DNA of 48,806 bases from Priapulus caudatus (GCF_000485595.1 NW_014577270.1:34281-83086), one strand, 5' to 3'. Positions 22,885 to 36,760 are shown, counted from the stretch's first letter. The notes: generated from the sequence alone by a model not told the origin. Numbers and translations are program-made.

Positions 22885-23951
22885 AACAGCAGGCATGGTA
22901 ATTAGTATCAGACAGCTGCGAGCAAGTAACACGGTGGCATCGTCGTTATTTAGCGAGCAAACAGCCATTAGCGGAGCGAGTGACAATCACGTAAAAGGTG
23001 TTTTAGTAGTATTTTGCCGTGGATATATAGTCACAGCGGGAACGCTTCGTCATCGTGAAATTAGTACGACGTGCTCGTTTGTCCATCTGCTTTTGTTTAA
23101 TTTCTATAAACGGTTTCGATAAATTATAGAGAGAAAATACCGAGTGTGTAGTGTGAAATTAGTTGTGTGACATTTTACATTTGCGTGGTAATAACGGAAT
23201 CTCTGATATGTGATGTGAGTCATTGAGTATTGCCGACTGCCCAGTGTCCAAGGTTATCGGGACGAGAACCAGTGATGCGAGCCCAAGTATATATAATCAT
23301 GCATCTGTATATAACTATATATAACTACAAGTCTTTACCCAATATCCCAGCCTGTTAGAATCGCCTCGGTTCCATACACGCAACGTTATACTATAGCTTT
23401 CTATCAAGAGCGTATTAAGTATACGCAAACTTAATACGCTCTTAATTAATTGTTTCTATGCAAATATCAGCTGTTACATAAACACGTGCGACGTAATTCC
23501 GTCTCTTCCCCGGGAAGGGCTTTTATCCTGGTCTTGTATACGTGTGTGCGGATGCGTTAGTACAGAAGAACAGCTCACAAGAAACTGTAAATTTAAGCTG
23601 TCACGAAATTGGTATTTTTGCGGTTATAATTGTATATATGATTAATATGGTTAATACATGGTTGCAGTGATTGACAAGACACTTGCCAACAGCTGACGCT
23701 ATTTATCGATTCCAAGAGAAAAATTCCTATTTAGAATGCGTGGGTATAAAAACGTTGATTACTGTACAAAGGCCGATATTCCGGTTTGATGCAATGCCAA
23801 TTAATTTATCCAGCTTAGCCCTGTTACAATTTTGAAATCACTGCGAATGTGTATATCGACTAATTTGTCATAGGATATTATCCTCGAGTTTTTGGTTGCA
23901 TAATTATAATAATGGCAGCACGCTCGTCCGTATGTAGGCTTATAAGCGAAC
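22885..23951. repeat. Array segment B, copy 2
   Basis: About 1.07 kb, collinear with 16166-17255. It contains a perfect 15-bp stem (23406-23420 / 23429-23443) around the 8-nt loop ATACGCAA. Non-coding; function unknown. Confidence 0.85.
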
Positions 23952-25483
23952 CGAGTATAGGACATACTTTTACACGGAGCTTTTCGCTAAATGTTTTCTT
24001 GAGCGAATCACAGATAATTGGCGTCGTACTCTATATACTCTATACGTACATGTACATGTTCGTGTGTTAATATGATATAAATGTTTCTTAAAATGTGTGA
24101 TTGCGGAGAAAACATAAAATAAAATAATTTTTTTATTTTTTATTTTTTTTTATTTTTTTATTAAATGTTAATAAAGCAATGTCGAAAATAACAAACTTTT
24201 TACGTAAGAAATTGTTTAGAACTCATTACCTTTTGAATCAACTAACTTAAAACGATTATTGCGAGAATTTTCCAGTGTTTTCCCCACTTTCATGATACCT
24301 ACCGTTATTGCTTGAGTAACAGCAATTGTCTAGAGTAACAATAAAATGTCTTAGAACCTTCGTATTCACCGAAAACTGCCAGTTTTGAACTAATCGTTTT
24401 TGTAAACATTTGTTTTCTGTCACCTTGAACTAACAGGAAGTATGGATTAGCTTGTGGCGCCACCGCTTATCTGCCATACCCACAGTGCAGACACGCACTT
24501 GTTTTCAATTAATTACCGACACAAGTTTACAAATTCTGCCATTAGGCATTGTCGCGACACGATAAAACGCATTGCTGTTACGATGTGTTCATATCCAATT
24601 TTCTATGCTATAACTGCATAAAATCTTAGTATTTTTAATGTTGGTGTAATCAGTGATATTTTCGCTGTCAGGTGAGACTATATTCAGCTATACTTGGTTT
24701 TTTTGAGCAAAAGTCTCGCAATAGTCATTTTAACGTAGTCAGATATTATCCGAATTATAGGTTTAAACGATTATGTCATATGGTAGCTAAATTCTCGTAA
24801 ATTTATAATTTGCTAGAAGCTTTCTGTAAAAAGATTAATATAGCTCAACGCGAAATTCTTTACTATTGTCCGATACAGTGTAATCTCCATTTAATTGATT
24901 TAATCTACATATATACCTCGAGCAATTTTACCTTTTGTCCGGACGCAAAGCGCTTGCGCTGTGCATGTTGGGATATCTAGTACCCAGCAGCAATATAGGG
25001 AGTACGATATAACAGGTTTACCATTAGTTTCCAATGATCTCTATTATACTAGAACCTTTGTTAGCATAATATATTTACATTATATTAACTTTTTATTTTA
25101 TCTATTTTTTACATCATATCATATTTTATATATAGAGATCAGAGTGAGCGACATGCAAGCATGCAAAATATTTATAGTTCGATAGCTGACATAAGACGCG
25201 TGGATTTTTTAATTAAGTACCAATTACTGCTACTTTTACATCTTAACAGATTGATAATGATTGCGAGGGGTGTAAAATGATATCAGGTTGCGACTGCATG
25301 GACAGCTAGGGCCCGGGGGGGGGGTACTCACCTTTTTAGGGGTAGGGGTAATCCACCTAAATGGGAACATTGAGAGCAAAAAGATGGCTTGCATGGTAAT
25401 GGCTGTAACATGTATGTAACATACCTAGAAATATAAAAAATAAAAAATAAAAAGATGGCTTGCCGCGTGAAGAAGCCAGTGTG

Positions 25484-25585
25484 CACATGCAGCCAGCGTA
25501 CACATGCAGCCAGCGTACACATGCAGCCAGCGTACACATGCAGCCAGCGTACACATGCAGCCAACGTACACATGCAGCCAGCGTG
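25484..25585. repeat. 17-bp minisatellite in A3 (six units)
   Basis: Six consecutive units of CACATGCAGCCAGCGTA; the fifth and sixth each carry one substitution. Since 17 is not a multiple of 3, the apparent minus-strand Cys/Trp-rich peptide repeats by cycling through frames and is not a protein. Confidence 0.95.
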
Positions 25586-26296
25586 TAACCACGCTGAGAA
25601 CTCATCCAAACACTGAAGCGGTGGCACGCTAAGTTAATCATCTAGGAACTGCAGGATCCTCAGCTGCTGATTAATTACTGATAGCTAGGTGCGAAGGAAG
25701 GTTTCAAAGTCGCGCGCACCAGTTATAATGACTCGCGATTTGCTTACATAACACCCGTGGCACTCTCGGTCTATATATCGCTGGCAACGTGTAGACGAGT
25801 TCAACGTGTGCTGCAGTATAATTATTTTCCTGTTACCTCTCACGTTGAGTACAATAATTACTTTGACTAGCTTAGCGTAATTAGTGACGCTTGGGATTTG
25901 AGTGACGTCACAAGGTGGTTTCGGTGACCGATGCAAAGAGAATACGTGAGCAGCTGCGCAGAAGGATATGCCCTCAGTGACGTCATTACTGGACACGCAG
26001 TCGCGAAGTGCACTCACGCGTGTGTATTCCCAAGGTATTTACACATGCATGCGAGTATATACGCCGCTAGCCTGGAAAAGTGTACTTGGCAAAATGCAGC
26101 CTGTGGTAATGCCGCGTGATGGGTGTAAGGAAATGCCGAGACGAGCACAGAAAATATCTAGGCTAATTAGCGTAATTGCGCAGGGTTTAATTACACGTAC
26201 GATGGTTGTTGTGTACAAACATGCACCGCACAAATTGAGCGCTTCGGATTAGCAGTCGCAAACATCGGGTGCGGGAAGGATGTGCTTCCGTGCTGT

Positions 26297-26763
<467 letters not shown>

Positions 26764-27878
26764 AGCGCATATAGGCAAGGAGGTATGGAGTTCGATTAGT
26801 AGCGCGATGTTCGCTGCAGCAGTTGTTACAGCCGACATTTGTCCGAGGACGACGAAGCCTTTACCCGTGATGCGTACGACATGTCTATTTATAACGGCTA
26901 GACGTACATCCATACTATCGTCGACTGATTAAGAAGCAGTGCGATTCTTTATACACCGGCTGATAGGAAATACGACGTGAGTCGCTCGTACTGCCTTCTT
27001 CGATCATTCATCCTCATTAAAACGTATAATATATAGTCACATGCGGAATTAAAGTGTTACTGAATGGATGGGGGGAAGTGAAGCAGGGTCACTGATGGGT
27101 GGTGGCGGCGGCTGCGCTGCTGCTGCTACTATGCTCATTATGTTTCATTGCAATCAGTGCTAAATACATATGATTTATGTATGCATTTATATACATGTGT
27201 AGTAATCGTTTATGATTCTTCTTTAAAATAAAAATATTTTGTGCTAAATGACAATGCCTTGACTCTCTTTACAATATCAATATTCTTTACCAAAGGGTTC
27301 CGCTTAGTCTCTACCAGGGGGATGGGGGGAGTATAGGCTCCCTCAAAATCGTAGGCTCATGCCAACTGGCCCACCTGCCCCCCTCTGTTCTGGCCTGTAT
27401 ATAGACTATTACTTACTATAGACGCTGTCTACTACTAGACTATACACTCTAACTCAGTAGATAATAGTAATTATCAGTCTTAACAAGTTACAGTCATGCC
27501 TGCAGACGTTTTTATGCCTTACAAATTTTTTATGGTCATCACCTATTATATAACCTATCATAACCTATTATAGACAAGTCATGAATTTAGAATATACACA
27601 ATAAAATGTGGAAAAATAAGAGTAGACTACTCACATTTCCCAGCTGCTCATTGCTCTATCAACTATCATGCAGCTGTATTATACCTGTACGATAGTAGAG
27701 CTAGAGTGACGCATATAATGTACAGCAAATCCATGCGCACCTCATTGTGGTTTTTTTCTGGGGGGGGGGCATCTTCAGAGTGTCTGCAAGGCAGCAAGAG
27801 TGTATGTGTTATTATCTACTCTTGATGGCAGGCATAGGCCATTCGGGGGCGTCTGGCGGATACACCCACCACTGAATT

Positions 27879-28435
27879 ATTCTGGCAGTGGCCATTCAGG
27901 ATACCTGAGGCTATGCCGGACATTTTCTAATGGGTGCCAGAAGGTTTCCTTTCCAGCTAAACTAGCTCAATTTTGGGGCAACGGTTTTTTAGGTCGGGCA
28001 GATGCGCCCCACCACTACAAAATTCTGGCAGTGTCCATTCCTGATACCTGGGACCATGCCGAACATTTTCCAATAGGTTTCATGGGGTTTCCTCTCCAGC
28101 TAATCTAGCTCAATTTTGGGGGTGGGGGCAGTTGGGGGCGTCTGGCGGATACACCCACCACTGAATTATTCTGGCAGTGGCCATTCACGATACCTGGGAC
28201 TATGCTGAACATTTTTCAATGGGTGCCAGAAGGTTTCCTTTCCATGCAGCTAATCTAGCTCAATTTTGGGGTAACGGTTTTTTAGGTCTCACTGGAGCAT
28301 CGCACGCCATCACTACTAAAAAATTCTGGCAGTGTCCATGTCCTGATACTGGGACCATGCCCGAACATTTTCCAATAGGGTTCATTGGGGTTTCCTTCTC
28401 GCAGCTACATCTAGCTAATTTTGGGGTGCTTTCAA
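27879..28435. repeat. Four ~145-bp subrepeats inside A3
   Basis: Each unit starts near ATTCTGGCAGTG and includes GGACCATGCCGAACATTTT-, CCAGCTAATCTAGCTC- and TTTTGGGG-like blocks. Spacings are 143, 146 and 155 bp. Frames open across them differ between copies. Confidence 0.85.
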
Positions 28436-28803
28436 ATGACCACTGACCACACCCACCGCGGCTGCCTGCAGACATTACATTTCCATTACATGGTTATGTA
28501 CAGACGAATCATTGCTAATATGCCATGAACATGTGGTTTCCTTTATCCAAGCTAGGGCTGAATCCCCCTCGGGGCTCACCGGTCTATTACTGCAGTAATT
28601 TTTACTGCAGTCACAAAGCACGGCACGGTAACTTGGGGCATCGACTCGTTGCGCATAATAGCCTCCCCAGTATGGCTTGTCTGTGAGTTTTCGGCGCCTT
28701 TCTCAACAATGCTAGTATTAAAACCAATCCGATCATCTATTTCGCGGCATAGGCCGTTTCTTTGCCTCGAAGAAGCGAGGAGCCAATGTCCTAGGCGAAT
28801 ACT

Positions 28804-29849
28804 TAAATGCACCAGGCTACGCTTCGTACGCGCGACCTATTGGGCAGTGTTTCCCTGTTCAGGGGAACTTTCAGAAGCACCCTATCAGTGTTTTATGACA
28901 CTAACGTTGGCTGCGCGGTACACGTATTAAACCTCACTCTAAGCGCTTAAGCCTAAGCCTAAACCTAAGCCTAACCCTAAACCTTAACTAGTCGCGCAAT
29001 GAACGCAGCGACAGTTCTACTGGGCAGATTAATCTATGATTGCTTTGGTGCTGGCAGCGATTAGGTAAAGTTGTCTAATAAACCATACTTAACGTAAAGC
29101 CATATACCTAGTAAGACCCGACCGTACTCCGACTCTATTTTCATTTATAGGCTGCTTGTAATAACGTGTGGGCCTATTAGCCTGTTTGAGGTCGCGTCTA
29201 ACGATGTCCCAGACGTATTTCATGCGGCGTACTCCTAATTGGCGTTTCTCCTGCGGGCATACACGAGTGTGGAATTAGCGATCGGTATAAATGTAGGTCG
29301 ATAAACTTTTTTTAAAAATTAAAAATAGAACGACGAACGAATATCTATCGCAAACAATGGGAATTTTAGCCGCAGCCTAGACTTCTATCCCGGTTTGGAG
29401 ACGAAAATCTATTTCGGAATCAATATGGGCGGCGCAGGAGATCAAACATATTTCAGCACAGATAGTGGCAAAAGGTCGAATGAGATTGCCTAATGTGTGG
29501 TAAGATGCAGGAGTGAATAATAATAGAATACATAATAATTAATATGCTATTATTATTCACTGCTGAGTGAATTAGAATAGGTGTTTTTTTTTCAATATTA
29601 TTGATTTGACGCAACGCACTGAGATTTACGGTGTCTAGTTTTACTATCAACAAAGGTTTTATTTCGTACCGTGCACTGAAAGGATTCCGTGCTTTGGATT
29701 AAGGACGTTTTTCAGAATGCTGTTCTTTGAGAATATCTTTTCCGGTTACGAATATTGGCTTACAACATTTTTTTTATTTTAATTTTTTATTCTTTTACCA
29801 AAGTGGAGGGTGGCAGTAAATACATTCACTACAGATTTTGAGGCAGCGG
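28804..29849. repeat. Array segment C, copy 3
   Basis: Collinear with C2, including the telomere-like tract (about 28947-28988) and the ATT/AAT hairpin (29508-29526 / 29547-29565). It ends at GAGGCAGCGG, where D3 begins. Confidence 0.85.
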
Positions 29850-31198
29850 CATATGCATGTGTTGTTGTGTTATAATTCGATTTTTGTTTTCATGGGTTGT
29901 TTTATCGGCAGATATAACTATTCGATGTTATAACAATATAACATCGATTTTATCACATTGATATCATTCGATTATCAAATTATAACATTCGATTTAGTCA
30001 CATATAACATTCGATTTATCGCGCATATTATTTGGATATTTATATCAGACAAGACGAATTGAATGATTCGATGCATGAATGCGAGATGATTGAATGCGTG
30101 AATGAATGATTCGATGGCGTGAATCGACTGATTCGATGCGTGGAATCGAATGATTCGAATGCGTGAATCGAATGATTCGATGGCGTGAATCGAAATGATG
30201 CATCGAATGATTTCGATATCACGGCCATCGAAATGAATTCGATTCAGCATCGAATGATGCATCGAATCATTCGATGCGTGAATCGAAGATGATTCGATGG
30301 CGTGAATCGAATGATTCGATGCGTGAATCGAATGATTCGATGCGTGAATGTCGTAATGAATTCGATGCCGATCGATGATCGAATGGCTGAAGTGCCAATA
30401 CAGCAATGATTTCGATTCGCGCATCGATCATTCGATTCACGCATCGAATGCATGCATCGAATGATCGATGGCGTGAAATCGAAATGATTTCGATGGCGTG
30501 AATCGAATGATTGCGTATGGCGTGAACTCGAATGATTCGATGCGTTGAAATCCGAATAGATTCGATTGCGTGAATCGAATTGATTCGATGCGTGAATCGA
30601 ATGCATTCAATGCGTAAATCGAATGATTGCATGATCGAATCATTTCGATTCACGGCATCGAATCATTCGATTCACGCATCGAATCATTCGATTCACGCAT
30701 CGAATGATTCGATCCTGAAATTTATACCTTTGCCACGTTTTCCGATTCTAGGCGCCATCTATCAACAACTTATATACAATACAGTCTAACTTCCTCCACA
30801 TTCTCCCATTCTCCCTCTACCTGCTCCTCCGTCTTTTCGCGCCATCCTCTACACGTCCATCCCTACTTCATATACTGAAGAATAGATTGTAACATTATTA
30901 TTTTGTTATAGTTTGGTGTATTGTATATAGTTGTTGATAGATGGCGGCTAGATTCGGAAACGTGCAAGGTATATATTTCAGGATCGAATCATTCGATGCG
31001 GTGAATCGAATGATTCGATGCATCATTCGATGCGTGAAATCGAATGATTCGATGCAGTGAATCGCGAATGATTCGATGCATCATTGATTCACGGATCGAA
31101 TCATTCGATTCACGCATCGGAATCATTTTGATTCACGCGCATCGAATGATTCGATTCACGCATCGAATGATTCGATGCATCATTCGTGCGCGAATCGA
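29850..31198. mobile_element. Insert D, copy 3: foldback-like element of 21-bp satellite arms (cut by a gap)
   Basis: In order: an AT-rich head with repeated ATTCGATTTAT (29871-30050); tandem 21-bp units of the type GCGTGAATCGAATGATTCGAT (about 30050-30710); a ~65-bp inverted arm (30711-30777) that reads GATCCTGAAATTTATACC inward; a ~145-bp non-coding spacer; the reverse-complement arm (30922-30986); then 21-bp units again, up to a 25-N gap. The satellite unit has a near-palindromic core (ATCGAATGATTCGAT). No transposase is present. Calling it a mobile element rests on D being absent from the equivalent site in C2. Confidence 0.65.
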
Positions 31199-31223
31199 NN
31201 NNNNNNNNNNNNNNNNNNNNNNN
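31199..31223. other. Assembly gap (25 N)
   Basis: Undetermined bases. The left side ends inside the D3 satellite; the right side begins inside segment C, at a point matching 21758. The rest of D3, and possibly B and A segments, are missing here. Confidence 0.95.
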
Positions 31224-32208
31224 CTCGTTCAGAAGCAACCCTAATCAGTTTTTTCAGACAGCTAACGTTGGCTGCGCGTACACCGGTATTACCTCACTCT
31301 AAGCGCTTAAGCCTAAGCTAACCTAAGCCTAACCCTAACGCTTTAATCTATGCGCGACTATGAACGCAGCGACCAGGTTCTTACTGGGCAGATTAATCTA
31401 TGATTTGTTTGGTGCTGGCCAGCGATTAGGTAAAGTTGTCTAATAAACCATACTTAACGTAAAGCCATATAGACCTAGAAGACCGACGTTACTCCGACAT
31501 CTATTGTTCATTTAAAGGCTGGCTTGTAAGTACGTGTGGCCTATTAGCTGTTTGAGGTCGCGTCTAACGATGTCCCAGACGTATTCATGCGCTACTCCTA
31601 ATTGCGTTTCTCCTGCGGCATACACGAGTGTGGAATTAGCGATGCGGTATAAATGTAGGTCGAAAACTTTTTTAAAAATTTAAAAATAGAACGACGAGGC
31701 GAACGAAATATCATCGGCAAACAAGGAATTTTACCCAGCCTAGACTTCTATCCCGGTTTGAGACGAAAATCATTTCGCAATCAATATGGCGCGGCGCGAG
31801 ATCAAACATATTTCAGCAAGTAGTGGCAAAAGGTCCGTGAGATTGCCTAATGTGTGGTAAGATGCAGGAGTGAATAATTAATAGAATCAATAATAATTAA
31901 TAGATCTATTCATTATTCATGCTGAGTGACATTATGAATCAGGGTTGTTTTTTATCAATATTATGATTTGACCAACGCACTGAGATTTACGGGTTCTTAG
32001 TTTTACTATCAAGCAAATGGTTTTATTTCGTACCTGCACTGAAAGGATTCCGGCTTTGGAATTAAGCGTTTTTCAGAATGCTGATTCTTTGAGAAATCTT
32101 TGCCGGTTACAATATTGGCTTACACAAATTTTTTTTTTTTATTTTTTTATTCTTTTACACAAAGGGAGGCGGTGAGTAAATACATTTCACAACAGATTTG
32201 AGGCAGCG
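31224..32208. repeat. Array segment C, copy 4 (5' end lost in the gap)
   Basis: Collinear with C2 and C3 from CTCGTTCAGAAGCAACC onward, with its own telomere-like tract (31305-31340) and a degraded ATT/AAT hairpin near 31865. It runs into D4. Confidence 0.85.
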
Positions 32209-33862
32209 CGCATATGCGATGGTTGTTGTGTTATAATTCGATTTTTGTTTTATGGGTTGTTTTATCGGCAATATAACTATTCGATTTATAACAATTATAA
32301 CATCGATTTTATCAACATTTTATATCATTCGATTATCAAATTATAAATTCGATTTATCACATATAACATTCGGATTTAGTCGCATATTATTTGATATGTT
32401 ATAATCAGAAAGACGAATTGAATGATTCGATGCATGAATCGAGATGATTCGATGGCGTGAATGCGAATGATTCGATTGGCGTGAATCGATGATTCGATGC
32501 GTGAATCGAATGATTCGATGCGTGAATCGAATGATTGCCGTATGCTGTGAATCGAATGAGCATCGAATGATTCGATTCACGATCGAAATGATTCGATTCA
32601 GCATCGAAGTGATGCATCGAATCATTCGATGCGTGAAATCGAATCGATGGGAATCATTTCGATGGCGTGAATCGAATGATTCGATGCGTGAATGCGAATG
32701 ATTCGATGCGTGAAGTCGTAAATGAATTCGATGCCGCGAATGAATGATCGAATGGTAAGTGCGATCGATATGATATTCGATTCGCGCATCGATCATTCGA
32801 TTCACGCATGAATGCATGCATCGAATGATCGATGCGTGAATCGAAATGATTTCGATGGCGTGAATCGAATGATTCGTATGCGGCTGAATCGAATGATTCG
32901 ATGGCGTGAAATGCGAATAGATTCGATTGCGTAGATCTGAAATGATTCGATGCGTGAATCGAATGCATTCAATTGCGTAAATCGAATGAGTGCATGATCG
33001 AATGCATTTCAGTTCACGCCAATCGAAGATGCTTCGATCACGCATCGAATCATTCGATTCACCATCGAATGATTCGATCCTGAAATTTATACCTTGCCAC
33101 GTTTTCCGAATTCTAGCGCCATCTATCAACAACTTATATCAATACAGTCTAACTTCCTCCACATTCTCCCATTCTCCCTCTACCTCCTCCGTCTTCGCGC
33201 CATCCATCTGACAATCCATCCCTACTCATATACTAAGAATAGATTGTAAGCATTATTATTTTTGTTATAGTTTGGTGTATTATATAAGTTGTTGATAGAT
33301 GGCGGCTAGATTCGGAAACGTGGCAAGGTATAAATTTCAGGATCGAATCATTCGATGCGTGAATCGAATGATTCGATGCATCATTCGATGCGTGAATCGA
33401 ATGATTCGATGCGTGAATCGAATGATTCGATGCATCTTTGATTCACGGATGCGAATCATTCGATTCACGCATCGAATCATTTGATTCACCGGCATCGAAT
33501 GATTCGATTCACGCATCGAATGATTCGATGCATCACTTCGAGCGCGAATCGAATGATTCGATGCCGTGAATCGAATGATTCGATGCATCATTCGATCACC
33601 GCATCGAATGCATTCGATTCACGCCTTCGAATCATTCGATTCACGCATCGAATGATGCATTCGAATCATTCGATTGCGTGAATCGAATGATTCGATGGCG
33701 TGAATCGAATTGATTCGATGGCGTGAATCGAATGATTCGAATCCGTGGAATCGAATGATGCATCGAATCATTCGATTCACGTCATCGAATGATGCATCGA
33801 ATCATTCGATCACGGCATCGAATAAATTTGAATGCGATAATGAAACAGAATACACCACCATA
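32209..33862. mobile_element. Insert D, copy 4: complete foldback-like element
   Basis: About 1.65 kb with the same layout as D3: AT-rich head (32229-32405); 21-bp satellite (about 32410-33075); inverted arm 33076-33140; spacer 33141-33280; complementary arm 33281-33344; satellite again to about 33830. The arms include CCATCTATCAACAAC and its complement and are nearly identical. Compared with C2 it interrupts the sequence GAGGCAGCGG / GCGGTAGAGGCAGCGG, so a GCGG-like flank may be a short target duplication. The Asn/Ile/His/Ser-rich frames across it are satellite translations, not proteins. Confidence 0.7.
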
Positions 33863-34034
33863 GCGGTAGAGGCAGCGGTGGTGTAATGCTAATGTCCAGT
33901 GGAGTATGATATAGATGGTAGAGATAGTGTATGCGATCAGTGTCAGTGTCAGTGGTCAGTGTCAGTGTCAGTGTCAGTGTCAGTGTCACGTGTCAGTGTC
34001 AGTGTCAGTGTCAGTGTCAGTGTCAGTGTCAGTG
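33863..34034. repeat. Array right end with CAGTGT microsatellite
   Basis: 33863-33937 matches 22668-22747, followed by an impure CAGTGT tract (33938-34034). Instead of the CAG tract and segment B that follow it in C2, the sequence continues as GTTAGTGTTGGT-like repeats to about 34090 and then unique DNA, marking the right edge of the array. Confidence 0.85.
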
Positions 34035-34090
34035 TTAGTGTTGGGGTTAGTGTTGGTGTTAGTGTTTGTGTTAATGTTGGTGTTAGTGTG

Positions 34091-35830
34091 TAGCAACACA
34101 TAAGCATTGTCGCTTGCGACAGCAGATGAGCAGATTAGCGATCTAAGGCTTGGATGAGTGAACGCGGCAAGAAAATATTTCATCGTTAATCACAAGAACA
34201 GCTTATATATAACAGCTTAAAAGCCGACGTTATGGCGCTGCTGCTCGTTATCACGCTAGACGACAGAGTTGCCGTGTAACACTAATGAGAAAGCGCGTGT
34301 ATGCACGTACGCGTGAGTAAATTACCCACGCTTTACGACGGCAAGCATCGCTGCCGCATTGACTTCGCCTCGAGCTATATGTCGATCCGCGGCATAAAGC
34401 TTCCCACCCCGCAAACCATTAAGGAAATTGGCGCTAGTTTCGGCTATAGAACACACGCGTCTTCCTATGACTGAACCTTAGACGCTTGCGCAAATATAAG
34501 CCATATCGGAAAGTTCCCGCCGCCATATTGAGATCAGATAAGAGGGGGTATGAACTGCCCTTTTATAACATTGTTAGGATAGGACTGGTCTAGGTTTTTG
34601 ATCAATAAGTCTCTTCACTAACTTCGTACTTCAATTCACAGGTGCGTTTCCGTTTACAGAAACATTTACAAATATGATTGTAGTCATTTGGGATATTTTG
34701 CAATGTTTGTGTTAATGCAAAAACGAAAAACGCACGAGTGTTTACATTAATCATTTACTTACCTAAGCGCGCCTCGGCCATTTTATACCCCTTTTTTCTG
34801 TGACCTAATTAGCACAGCTGGACTTTCCGATCTCACTTATTCTTTATTTCGACGTAGACATTCGTACGGGAATGATGTAATTGTAATGAAAGGGCTAGCG
34901 GGTGTATGTGTGTGGTGGTGATGGGGGGGGGTATTGACGCTTATATTAGTAAGTTGAGTATGCTTAGTGACGCGTATATCTCAGAGTACCCGGAACTTCC
35001 ATGACTGTATTGAGAATAACCACGGGAAAGGCAATACGTATATCTCGGGTTGTAATGTGATAGATACTGCAAAACATGATCATTATGCCGAGCGTGCACA
35101 TGCTAACAGTATTCGTGAACAAACTAGAGATTGCGTTCATACAAAAGTTGTATATATACGAAATAAATGGCGGAAAACCCCCAAGCGTGATTCCGTGAGC
35201 ACGTAGGCAGGTATTCTGTTGCAATAACAGACGCTGCGCATGCGTAGTGCGCACGTCAGTGTTGCTGTATCGCCGTTCGTGTGTAATGATTTCACATGCG
35301 CTTGCACTGTGTCACTGATGAAGTAAAAAAATCGGCGCGTTCCATGTGCACCTGTCGTGACGTCAGCTGCGCGTCATCTCTTCAGCTGTCACCTATATTT
35401 GGACTGTTCTCGGGCGGTGATGAGCTAACATCAGTGTATAATAATAGATAACCTATTATCAGGGTTTAATACTGACATTATGTCATTGTTATTTGTTTTT
35501 GTTGTTTGTTATTTTGTCGTGTTGTTGTTATTTGTTATTGTCATTGTTATTTGTTATTTGTCATTATTAACCCCGCTATTAATATACACTTATGCTAACA
35601 TCATGAATGTTCTATAAACAGGGCATGCGGCGACCTGCAATCGATATCGCCTGGTATTCTATCGTCGGTATGATGGTTCTGAGTGTAGAGTTGTTCCGCA
35701 GGATTTTAGTAGATGTTGTGTAGACCCTTAACATAAATTAAGCAAACTTTTGAATGTCTATGGTTGTCGTCTGACGAGTAAAGTCCCCCTAGCGGCGCGT
35801 GGAGAAAGACCGATTCCTCGTTTGCATACA
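34091..35830. other. Single-copy intergenic sequence
   Basis: No gene recognised. A TTGTTATTTG-rich low-complexity stretch lies at about 35475-35570. The short plus-strand frame at 34967-35206 has no recognisable motif. Confidence 0.4.
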
Positions 35831-35835
35831 CGTAT

Positions 35836-36110
35836 TTGATCATCATCATCATCATCATCACCAACAACAACATTATCATCATCATCACCATCATCATCAT
35901 CCTCACCAATATCATCATCATCGTCGTCATCATCGTCATCATCATCCTCATTATCATCATCAACATAATAATAATAAGCCTAATAATAATAATAATTATC
36001 ATAATCATCATCATCATCGTCACCATCATCATCATCTTCTTCTTCTTCTTCTTCTTCTTCTTCTTCTTCTTCTTCTTCATCATCATCATCACCACCACTA
36101 TCACCATCGT
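35836..36110. repeat. ATC / AAT / CTT trinucleotide microsatellite
   Basis: CATCAT triplets, then AATAAT, then a pure CTT run (about 36036-36077), then CATCAT/CACCAC. The three long open frames across it are artefacts. Confidence 0.95.
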
Positions 36111-36429
36111 CGTCATCAGCGTTATCAATTGCCTGTGATAGAATCACATGATCATCGTATTATTATCTGCTAATATATTTACGTTATTGTATATCAGCGT
36201 TACGTGCGTATTTAGAATGTATTGCATCATCTGACTCATAGCAGCTGTTCTAATGGTCACATTGCACCGAAATAATTAAGAGATGGATAGACTAAACCAA
36301 TCTAACTAATCAGGATTACGTAATGCGATTAGCATATAATAGATGCGCCTTGTTAACTTCTGAATATCTAAGCACGCTGGCTAATATTTATTTAATTATT
36401 TACTTGTTTATTTATTTAGATTTATTTAC

Positions 36430-36706
36430 TCCTTAATTGATAATTCATTCATTCATTCATATCAATTCATTCATTCATATCATTTATTCATATTCATTTC
36501 ATTTGATTCTTCATTTGTTTCATCTCTTTATCATTCATCATCTCATTTGCTCATTAATTCATTTAATCATTCATTTATTCATTCATTCATTCGATCATTC
36601 ATTTAATATATTATTCATTCATTTATTCATTTATTCATTCCATTCATTTATTCGTTATATATTATATATTGTATATACATATATATATATATAAGTATAT
36701 ATATTA

Positions 36707-36745
<39 letters not shown>

Positions 36746-36760
36746 TATATATAGATCATA
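36430..36760. repeat. ATTC tetranucleotide repeat followed by TA-rich tract
   Basis: Degenerate TTCATTCATTCA units (about 36445-36655), then TATATA sequence to about 36752. Confidence 0.9.

Noticed and set aside
25484-25585. CRISPR-like array
   Set aside because: Units are 17 bp head to tail with no spacers, in animal-type DNA without cas genes; it is a minisatellite.
32341-33132. 263-codon minus-strand Ile/His/Ser/Arg-rich frame
   Set aside because: It follows the 21-bp satellite (seven codons per unit); several frames on both strands are open and the corresponding frame in D3 is broken differently.
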